Positions 56,044 to 64,000 of a stretch of 64,000 nucleotides of DNA are shown piece by piece. Position numbers and translations under genes: made by a program. The notes beneath the pieces are model-generated. The model was not told where the DNA came from. It searched no databases and saw nothing but the letters and a program-made list of their open reading frames with translations. The stretch lies in assembly GCA_039566865.1 (NCBI GenBank), contig CM076951.1:12843484-12907483 (forward strand), in the 5' to 3' direction. How positions within the stretch are numbered: position 1 is the stretch's first letter; each line of letters begins with the position of its first letter. Source of the DNA: Aurelia coerulea (taxonomy: Eukaryota > Cnidaria > Scyphozoa > Semaeostomeae > Ulmaridae).

Positions 56044-57076
56044 GTTGAGTGCCAACTTCGGCCGGGCTAATGAGGTCTGGTACCGTACCTTGTCTGCGCA
56101 AGCGTAGTACGCTTAGGCTAAAATAGTTGTTGGTGTTCCTCATATTTTCACATCGGCACAAATTTCTTTGAAAAACAACAAGGAAGTGGCGGCCTAAGGA
56201 TTGTTTCGATACTAATAACAAATGTTTTGACATTGTTCGAGTGTCAATTACGTGATTACTGGTTTTTGGGGTGTTAGCAAGTAATTTGACGCCCCACACT
56301 CGCCCTACTGACAAAAACAGATTAACTCTACACTTCCGGCTCATTAGAAACTTTTGTCTGCACGAGTCCTATAATTTACGAAACTTCCTACCCCCGGACC
56401 TCAGTTTCTTACAAAAAATGAGTGTATCCTGCTTGTGCTCGTCTTTGCCTGTGGTTCTATTCAACTGTGTCTAAAAATTTAATGCAAGAGCAAGAATATA
56501 ACGATCGAACAACTTGGCCACGGCCTTCTAACCACAAAAACAAAAAACAACTGAAGCCTAGAAACAAGTACTCTTCAGATATTAAGGCTCTACGAACTGT
56601 TTCCCTGCCTGGCTTGCCTTCCAACCGCTCATCTTTCCTCCAAACGAAATGGCGATTTTAGCGGGAAATCTGTGTTATTGTTGTTGCTGCTGCTCGTAGC
56701 TGTGAGGGAGCATAGAAAGATCCATTCTGATTGGTTCAAATAACAGGTTAGTTCGCATGCGCCCCCAAGGTATCGCAGATTATTGGTTAGCCGTTATTGT
56801 TTTGAAACAAAAGGTTATGCAGTTCATCTCTCCAACAAGTTATTGAAGTTATTGAAGTTGAAGTTAATAATCTATTTCATGTTAAAGAGCATGAACATTA
56901 TTCAAAAATATGTTTATTCTACATCTCTAGCCTGCCAGGAAAAAAAAGTTACGTAATTTTTTCAGAACCAACTTTTCGCAAAACAAGACAACGAGAATTT
57001 GTAATTTATATTCACCAAGAATAACTGTTGGGTCTAATGAAGTTTAGCAGACACAGCTTCCAAGGAAAACAGAGGT
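56044..57076. other. Stretch without a recognisable gene
   Basis: Follows the end of the gypsy remnant. No RT or integrase homology in any frame and no LTR. Short frames only. Confidence 0.4.
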
Positions 57077-57079
57077 TGA

Positions 57080-57526
57080 GGCCCGAGTTACACGACGTCG
57101 GATTGGTTTTCACTTCGGATTGCCTTCCCCAATCCGAAGCAAAAGCAACACGCTTTTTGAAGTGATTACACAACTTCGGATTGCCTTTTGCTCCATTTTG
57201 CGTCGCTGTTACACGATGTCGGATTGTAATGTACTGCGCAGACAAAAACCTCTCTTTCGTATTTTGGCGGAGGGCGGAGGAGGCAAAGTGATTAGGAATG
57301 AGGTTTCGGAGTGAAAATCACTTCGGATTCAGTTGTTACACGAGATGGAATGCGAAGCGAAGTACTTCGGATTGATTTTCACTTCACCTCCAGAGCGGAG
57401 TGACTTTCACTTCGGTTTCACCCACCGAAGTGCTTCGGATTGCCTCGGCGTCGTGTAACTGAAACCCCTATCCGAAGTGAAAAGCAATCCGTAGTGAACC
57501 CAATCCGGCGTCGTGTAACTCAGGCC
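57080..57526. mobile_element. MITE with ATCCGAAG sub-repeats, TGA target (447 bp)
   Basis: Inverted ends GGCC(C/T)GAGTTACACGACG are flanked by TGA (57077-57079 and 57527-57529). The interior repeats CTTCGGATTG or its complement CAATCCGAAG about ten times, and the blocks GTGTAAC/GTTACAC several times, in both orientations. A 3-bp T-N-A duplication suggests a PIF/Harbinger-related mobiliser, although the TIR start GGCC differs from the AGCC families here. Confidence 0.87.
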
Positions 57527-57529
57527 TGA

Positions 57530-58094
57530 ATAGAACTGTATTTTTAAAATTGATCGCTTGTTGGCTTATTAAACAATAGCAATCAATATCCTGTCATCTG
57601 ATTGGATAATGCAACATTTGATTGTGATTCGACTGATTTGCACTTGTGAGAGAACATCAAAATTATCTAAATAAGGCATAAATCATCAGCAGAAGCCGGT
57701 AATTGACATATCATTACCCTGCATACAAAGTTTATTTTTGTGCGCCGAACATTGTGCCGATAAAACAATGAAAATTATAGAAACCAAGTGCTCTGCGCGG
57801 CGGACATGTCCGGCAAATAGAGGATACTTGCAGCTGAATATTTTTGGGGAATGCCGCTCCCAGGTTCAGTGAGTATACTCCAGTCTAAGTACTGATACGT
57901 TTTTCATCCAATCAACACATTCGGAGGATATCTTTATGATAGAGAAAAACATTTGTGCAAGTGCAAGCCATCTTGGATCAATAAATAAACTTGAAGAAAC
58001 AACAAAACGTGGTCTCTAATCAAAACGAGGCTGCAACAAAATGGAGTCAGGGGGTCTAAGCGATAATTCAGTACACTCCCCAAATCAAGGGTCT
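57530..58094 (-). mobile_element. BEL 3' region, probable LTR
   Basis: Downstream (minus strand) of the integrase stop, a GATTTGGGGAG polypurine-like tract is followed by TGTACTGAATTATC (from 58075), which is where a 3' LTR would begin; an AATAAA on the minus strand lies near 57733. The far end of the LTR could not be fixed. Confidence 0.4.
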
Positions 58095-58930
58095 TTATTC
58101 TTGATTTAACAACTGTGCCTGTACTTTCAATAACTCTTCAGCTGCAAAAGCTGCTACTCTTCTTGACTTTATTTCTTTTGCCTGAACTTGCTCTTCCTGG
58201 GTATGTTGCTCTTCTACTTGTGCTTTTATCTCTAAGGGGCATATTCCTTGAAGTGGTCTTTCCATTAAAATCTTCCGCCCTTGAGACACCGAATCTAATC
58301 TAACTGCTCGAACTACATGATCCCTTCCTTTTATGTAACTGGAGATTTTGGCTAACTTCCAGAAACGTTGTTCAATGGTAGTGTCTATGATCAATACCAA
58401 AGTTCCAAGCTCTGGTAATGCTTCTCCTCCTTTAGTCGTGCGATGATATTCGCGAAGACCTAAAAGATACTCCTTAGACCATCTATTCCATACATACTCT
58501 AGTTTAGCTCTCAAGAACTGCATTCTCTTGTTCACGTTCTTGTCATCAAAATCTGCATCGTCGTCATGCTTGACATCCCCTATCATTGCTAGTCAATGAC
58601 CATGAATCATATGATTTGGAGTGAGGGGCTCTCCCTCTAAATCTGATGTTTGATAGGTAAGTGGTCGATTATTTATCATTCCTTCAACTTCTATCAACAT
58701 GTTTTCCAGCTCTCTAAAGGTTAATTTTGCCTCTCCTGTGGTCTTGAATAATGCTGTCTTGGTTATTCCAACTAATCTTTCAAAGAAGCCGCCTTGCCAT
58801 GGTGCCTTGGCTACATTGAAATACCAATCAATGCTGTTGGCCCACAAAAAATCCTGCAATTCTCGCTCTACGCATATCTTCTTCAAGTGCTTTGCAGTGG
58901 CAAGGAATGTCTTTGCATTGTCACTTATTA
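58095..58930 (-). pseudogene. BEL/Pao retrotransposon integrase, C-terminal part
   Basis: On the minus strand the frame starts mid-domain at ISDNAKTFLATAKHLKKI, then DFLWANSIDWYFNVAKAPWQ and GGFFERLVGITK (the D...E part of the integrase core, catalytic Glu in FFERLVG), LTPNHMIHGH, a TGA at 58593-58595, and the BEL-type C-terminal domain (DUF5641-like) with WSKEYLLGLREYHR, WKLAKI, GRDHVVRAVRL and RPLQGICPLEI, ending in a Gln/Glu-rich tail and natural stop at 58095. Only about 277 codons remain; the 5' edge coincides with a short duplication of TTGTCATTGTCACT. Dead copy. Confidence 0.9.
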
Positions 58931-59586
58931 TTATTTGTCATTGTCACTCAAAGTTTCTTACGAGTTTCTTAGAGGTTCCATAACAATCTTCATGTTCACT
59001 ACCTGTGCCCTCATGAATATTTCAAAACAATGTTTTTAAGCCTTTCCAATTTTTAGATATTACTCAAGTACCTTACGAGTAATAGGATACAGGAAACAAG
59101 TGATAGTAAAGTAACAAAATATGTCCGGTCACGGACTTCCTTTATCAAAGTAAATAGTTCCTTAACTTACATTTACTCAGTACTGGAGTTTCTCAATTTT
59201 TTGGCGATGTGAGAGTTGAGTTTCTTGTAAGCAGTTTCTTGTACGTATAAAAATATGTGTATTCTTGCACCGCAGTAAAAGCCAGAGTGTGCGGTCATTC
59301 AACTACCTTTACGGTTTCAAGGCACGCTAAGAATGAAATTAGTTTAATGTGTAATCAAAGGATATGGATTTGATAGCATCGAATGCGCTGTCCGTATAAA
59401 TCTACAAAGACTTCCTCACTGGATTTTCAATCATAAAAATTTGGTTACATTTCATTCATGAATTTTTTTCAAAAAACCTCTTAATGGGGATTACGGAGGA
59501 AATTCCTGAGAAATGTTAGTGTTAGCATTGGAGCGAAGGGGTAGTTGAGATTGGGAATGAGAACTGTATTTGGAACTTACTCCTTG
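58931..59586. other. Stretch without a recognisable gene
   Basis: AT-rich sequence with no reading frame or repeat that could be assigned. Confidence 0.35.
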
Positions 59587-59595
59587 CCTTTTTTG

Positions 59596-61326
59596 GGGTG
59601 TCTACAAAACGTGGCCTACACCATTGGCCTACCATTTGGCTTACCTTTGGCTCACCATTGGCCTACCTTTGGCTCACCATTGGCCTACCTTTGGCCCACC
59701 TTTGGCTCACCGTTGGCCTACCTTTGGCTCATTGCTGGCCTACTTGTGGCCCACTAATGATAATACTATTAGTGATACTAATAACAATTAAAAACAATAA
59801 TAAATAATATTTCCCTGTAATATATTCTGGCAAAAGAGCATTACATTTAAAATTATATGTTCAGTGTCATTTTATTATTTCATAGTAAATATGTTCTCCA
59901 TACTCTGGTCAAAGAGCAAAAAACTCAAAACCATTTTTTTAAAGTTTTGTCTTATTATTTCATAGAAGGGATGGTTTCTAGTTTCTTTTTGGCTTAATAG
60001 CTATTAAAACAGATTGTTTTTCACCTATTTTGCATTGTTGTACAAACCACAGTGATCCAGATCAGAGAAATTATGGAATAAATAGTAAAAAACGAAGTTT
60101 GAAAATTTGCAACATTTAATACCTCCATGACAAGGGGTGTCAGGGGTTAACACAAAGCAAAAATTTTCGAAATCAAAATCGTCACAACGATTTTTTGACG
60201 TTTGGGGAAATGACATGTTGTTGTTTATCATAGCACTTCCGGAAAAATTTATTGTTTTAGCTAAACTTTAAACTTCCATAGCTCCGCTCATAATGGTTCG
60301 ATTTTTACCAACTTTGTTTCATTTGAAAGATAATCATCTATTTGCAGGACCGTTGAGAAGGGGGGGTAGCCAGGGTAGTTACCAGGGGGCCCGGGGCATT
60401 TGGGGGCCCGCAAGAAATAAGGTGTATCTTTTCTTTGTTGTAGTTTTCTTTTGGGAACGATTTCAGGCCCGTTAGCCGACTGAGATTCAAAATAAAATCT
60501 AAAAGCAGCGTTTTAACAGTGTACAGGAGGGCGTGACCCAAGGATAAAAGGGCGTGGTCCGAAAAATGTTCCGGCGCCTTCGGCGCCGGGGGCCCCCTTC
60601 CCTGCCCTAGCCCTGGGGCCCGGCCCATCTCTCGACGGCCCTGTCTATTTGTGCGTCCATGTAACTTGCTTTCAACAAAAGCACACTAAAGCATGGCTAA
60701 CCGGACACACATAATGCTTAGTAGTTTTTGAGAATTTCTAGACAAAATAGCCCTTCAATAGTAAAAACAAACAATTCAAGTGAATTTAAGTGTTAGCTAT
60801 AGACATGTAAAAATGCTGCAATGTCTTAGGAACATTTCTGCCAAAGGGTTCGTTCCAAATCGTTTTAGTTTTTTTCAAACATTTTTGTGGCTTTGTGGAA
60901 GCCAAAGAATAATGCAGTGAAGCTGTTTTCAGTCTCCCTGTCTAATACGCCCCCAATCTTAGCCAAAATTGTCAGTAAGCCCCTCCCCTTTCTATTAAGA
61001 ACTGAAAATCTATCAATCTACCCTGGTAATTTGATTTTGTGGATGAGCCCCTCTCTAATAAGCCATTCTTTTTTATGCCCCCCCCTCTGGAGCATAAAAA
61101 TTAAATAAGCTTAAAGTAGGCATGGTAGGCTACAGGTGTGCCACACTGATCCAGCAATAGACCACAAGTAGGCCAGTAATGAGCCAAATATGCACCAAAG
61201 GTAAGCCAAGGGTGAGCCAAAGGTAAGCCAAGGGTGAGCCAAAGGTAGGCCAAAGGTGAGCCAAAGGTAAGCCAAAGGTGAGCCAAATGGTAGGCCAATG
61301 GTGTAGGCCACGTTTTGTAGACACCC
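59596..61326. mobile_element. Fold-back element with 9-bp TSD and minisatellite ends (1731 bp)
   Basis: Inverted ends GGGTGTCTACAAAACGTGGC are flanked by CCTTTTTTG on both sides (59587-59595 and 61327-61335), a perfect 9-bp duplication. Each arm (about 160-190 bp) is built from an 11/22-bp minisatellite, TTTGGCTCACC alternating with ATTGGCCTACC. The interior is non-coding and holds a hAT MITE. A 9-bp duplication is typical of Mutator-like elements; tandem-repeat arms recall fold-back types. Confidence 0.9.
60345..60643. mobile_element. hAT-type MITE (299 bp)
   Basis: Ends CAGGACCGTTGAGA and CAGGGCCGTCGAGA (inverted) are flanked by TCTATTTG on both sides (60337-60344 and 60644-60651), a perfect 8-bp duplication. 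GC-rich subterminal parts (GGGGGCCCGC; GGCGCCTTCGGCGCC palindrome) and no coding capacity. Nested in the 9-bp-TSD fold-back element. Confidence 0.93.
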
Positions 61327-61335
61327 CCTTTTTTG

Positions 61336-61972
61336 TGAAGCAAGGGGAGATTTTCCTTTGATGTTGACACATTTAGTCTTGCACATCTGGTGGTTGTAAA
61401 TCATGGACATTTTGCATGCACAGAAATCCATTGCCTAGGTGCAACTCATTCACACAGCCTGTTAATGAAAATAAAAGATATCAACTCCTGTAACAGTATC
61501 TGTACAAGGTATACCGTAAAAGCTCAATTAAGCCACAGGGTTTATTTAATTTTCGAGGGTTTAGAGGGGGGCTTAATAGAGAGGGGGCTTAATAGAGAGG
61601 GGGGCTTATTTAGAAAATCAAGATCAAGGATACAAAAAAATATTTCGATTCTCCTTTACCTTTCTAGGTTGTATCTAGCAAAGCGAAAATATGTAACGAA
61701 ACAGCTGCTAAAGTCTAATTTATAAATCATGGAGTTTAATGAAGTTTTAAGTCTAAGTCAATGATTATTTCCTCATCTTCGTCTCGATCAATATGCAAAT
61801 CAGCAACATCTTCCATCAAAAAACATCATCTTCTAGGATTGCTTCGAAAGGATCAACATCACTCTCCTCTAAGCCTTGAAGACGAGCAAGTAAATCTTTA
61901 CATGCAGATGTAGCCACTACACACCTGAAGCGAAACTCTTCATTCAATGCTTTGGCTTCTCTTTTGGTTCCC
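61336..61972. other. Unassigned sequence with one MITE-like end
   Basis: TA-CCGTAAAAGCTCAATTAAGC at about 61512 looks like the left end of a pogo/mariner-like MITE; its partner end was not found. A GGGGCTTAATAGAGAG unit is repeated about three times at 61564-61612. Confidence 0.4.
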
Positions 61973-61976
61973 TTAA

Positions 61977-62400
61977 CCCTATAGTGGTTGGGCTATCTGA
62001 TACGTCCTATTTTGGTTGGGGGGGGGGGCAAAAAAGCCCCCCTACCTAACTCTTGACTGGAAATAGATAGAGCAACCAAATTTGGTGTACAAATATCCCT
62101 AGGCATGTACTTTATGATAATATGAAAATTAGCCTAAAATTAGCCGTGAATATTGCTTGCGTCAGCATTTCTCTTTGTGTGGTCAAGAAAATTGGCAAAA
62201 TCGGTCAACATCGGGAAAAATGCGATAAAATTTAATTTGGAACTCAATGTCCATCCAAACATGAAAATTATGATAGAATACATCAAATAGCACTACCCTG
62301 CAAAATATCTTTGCAAAATTTTGCAATTTTGCTACTTTTTTCGCGAACATCAATATTTGAGTATTGGCGATTTTGACAGAGTCAGTTCCCAAAAATTGTC
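61977..62400. mobile_element. piggyBac-like TTAA MITE, left end only
   Basis: TTAA (61973-61976) is followed by CCCTATAGTGGTTGGGC and a hairpin of G11 and C6 tracts around CAAAAAAG. The inner AATTAGCCTAAAATTAGCC block resembles 41040-41062 in the complete copy. No right-hand CCC/TTAA border is found; the end given is approximate. Confidence 0.6.
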
Positions 62401-63404
62401 TCCCTCCCCCTCATTTGTCAAAATATTTTCATGAAACTTCTCGAGTCATTGCACAAGAAGTATTAGCAAAAAGTCAGAAAGTTTCCGGACCGTAATTGTT
62501 ATCCTGATAGAGTTATAACAAAAAGTCTAAGGGGCAAATTTGGGGACGTTCCATTTAATATCCGTACACCCGGGTCGGAAGATTTTTCATTTCTGACGAT
62601 GGCCTCGGAATCGCTTACAATAACAACAGAGAACCCCACGGATTTGCATCTTCCGACCCCCAAAGTCTACTATATTTTCCGTATTCAGACTCGTTAAAGA
62701 GGGACGGAAGACCACTGCGCATATGGGAGGGGGTTGGATTTGCATAGAATTAACTGCTTCTTCCCCTCGGATTTGCGCAATTTTCAGGACGCAAGCTCAA
62801 CCTCGTCTGTAGATAGCCAAGCATTAACCACGGAAGACTTGGAAAATGAGAGGTTGGCCTCGGATTTACTCGTGCTCGTGCCAGGGAGCCCCAAGGATTT
62901 CAGCCTGAATAACAGCTGTAATATTTGAGTAATAACTTTTTAATTAACATTTTTGTGATTGTTGTTTTATCGGAGTACCCCTTGCAGACCAGCTTCTGCT
63001 GAAAGGCAAACCTCCTGAAGAATAAATACAATTTTTATCACATGTAAAATATTGTTTTCCAAAGTTTGCAGCTTCTTAGTTCAGCTCAGTTCCATGCTAT
63101 GACCGGGGGGAGGGGGGCTACATAATGTGTTGAGGTTACGGCAACCAATGTCTCCATCCCAATATGAAAAAAGGCCATGGGGACGAGTTTGGAGGTTACG
63201 GGTACGTACAACTCATATGGGTTTGGTTTTGACCCAAAATTCATCAAAAAGTTGGTACGAAGGCAAATTTTAGCAATTAGGAGTGGGTAACTTTCTGAAA
63301 ACCAGGGGGACTCCAGGTCGTGTACCCCTCCTCCACCAGGATGTTTGGTTTTGTTAAATTGAGAAGGGAGAAGAATACTGGATGCGACAAGATGTTCAGA
63401 CGAT
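62401..63404. other. Stretch without a recognisable gene
   Basis: Only short frames. A GC-rich tract (ACCGGGGGGAGGGGGGCTAC, 63101-63120) may be another element end. Confidence 0.35.
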
Positions 63405-63600
63405 TGGAAATTCATAGCACCAAGAGTAGATTGGAGTGAAATATATTTTTGTGATAGCTAAAAGACTGAGCAATTTTCGTAGTTTTTCTCAAACGCTTTT
63501 ACGAGTATAGAGAAAAAAGGTATATGCAACTTTTACAAAACTCTATTTCTGGAAAATGCCCGAAAAAAGCCTTATAAAGACACTTGATCAAATCTTAACG
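63405..63600. repeat. Dispersed repeat, copy 2
   Basis: Diverged homologue of 1895-2100 in the same orientation; shared blocks are listed there. Confidence 0.5.
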
Positions 63601-63689
63601 AAACATTTTGCACACACAGTACTAATATGCATAAGATATAAATTGTTTACAGCGAGAGATATCGTCTATGCACGGGGGGGGGGTTCTTC

Positions 63690-64000
63690 CATGGTACCTG
63701 GGGATGTGCCGCGAGCAAGGGTACACTTTTCGGACTTCTATTCTAGCCAAGGGTATACTTTTTTGCAATTTTGGCCAATAAATAACGGTCTAGCCAAGGG
63801 TGTCATGTTTTACAATATTGGTCTAGCGAACGGTCATGATATCAGATTTGGTACAAATTTGGCAATATTCGTCCAGGAAATCGTCAAAATTGGTCTAGCC
63901 AAGGGTACCATTTTCGTCAAAATTGGTCCAGAGAATGGTCAAATTGGTCTAGCCAAGGGTTCCATTTTTGTAAAAATTAGTCTAGCCAACGGTACAATTT
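63690..64000. repeat. Degenerate tandem repeat TGGTCTAGCCAAGGGT
   Basis: GGTCTAGCCAAGGGTA or close variants (TCTAGCGAACGGTC, TCCAGAGAATGGTC) recur about ten times, spaced roughly 25-45 bp and separated by AATTTTT or CAAAATT spacers. The array runs off the window end. Confidence 0.85.

Noticed and set aside
59545..59807. Overlapping open frames rich in HWPTFGSPLAY repeats (also 61101-61431)
   Set aside because: They are translations of the 11/22-bp minisatellite in all frames; no protein is implied.

Overview
The window is eukaryotic nuclear DNA. It is AT-rich, contains spliceosomal introns with consensus GT/AG borders and has very few host-like genes, while almost every kilobase carries a transposable element or its remains. 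The element mix (KDZ-like, P/THAP9-like, Harbinger, BEL/Pao, Ty3/gypsy, CR1/L2-like LINEs, many MITEs) and the style of the predicted proteins suggest an early-branching metazoan, most likely a cnidarian. That assignment is inference from protein families, not from a marker gene.

Layout. 1-2.5 kb: a MITE end and non-coding sequence. 2.9-4.7 kb: two exons of a Cys-rich DUF6589-type protein. 5.1-6.7 kb: a 181-bp satellite with alternating variants. 8.25-9.7 kb: an element with ~300-bp inverted repeats carrying the front half of an integrase-like gene. 9.9-10.75 kb: piggyBac-like (TTAA) MITE. 11.7-14.0 kb: CR1-like LINE broken by another TTAA MITE. 14.8-16.9 kb: P-element transposase pseudogene broken by two MITEs. 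18.5-22.1 kb: a complete Harbinger transposon with an intact transposase and an intron-containing MADF-BESS partner gene. 22.3-23.0 kb: L1-like ORF1 without ORF2. 23-31 kb: inverted and tandem repeats, two mariner-type MITEs and an array-ended element nested in one of them. 31-32.3 kb: LINE fragment and a zinc-ribbon-like exon. 34-39 kb: two fold-back elements. 40.3-43.3 kb: a 2.9-kb element with TACCGC iterons at both ends, holding a TTAA MITE and a LINE that is itself split by a hAT MITE. 44.8-54.5 kb (minus strand): a six-exon KDZ-like gene whose splice phases all agree, with a SINE, a mariner MITE, a TTAA MITE and a near-complete LINE in its introns. 54.6-58.9 kb: a gypsy gag-protease remnant, a MITE and a BEL integrase remnant. 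59.6-61.3 kb: a 9-bp-TSD fold-back element containing a hAT MITE. 62-64 kb: repeats.

Interactions. The insertions give relative ages: each host element can be read through when the insert and one target-site copy are removed mentally, and this fixes exact borders for at least seven elements. Only two loci look functional: the Harbinger (transposase plus DNA-binding partner, tail to tail) and the KDZ-like gene. Harbinger-type MITEs at 15.8 and 37.4 kb share the AGCCYG ends and TWA target preference of the complete Harbinger, so a related transposase may have mobilised them. A striking theme is elements whose ends hold arrays of short motifs (CCCACGC, TACCGC, TTTGGCYYACC, 162-bp units, G-tract hairpins).
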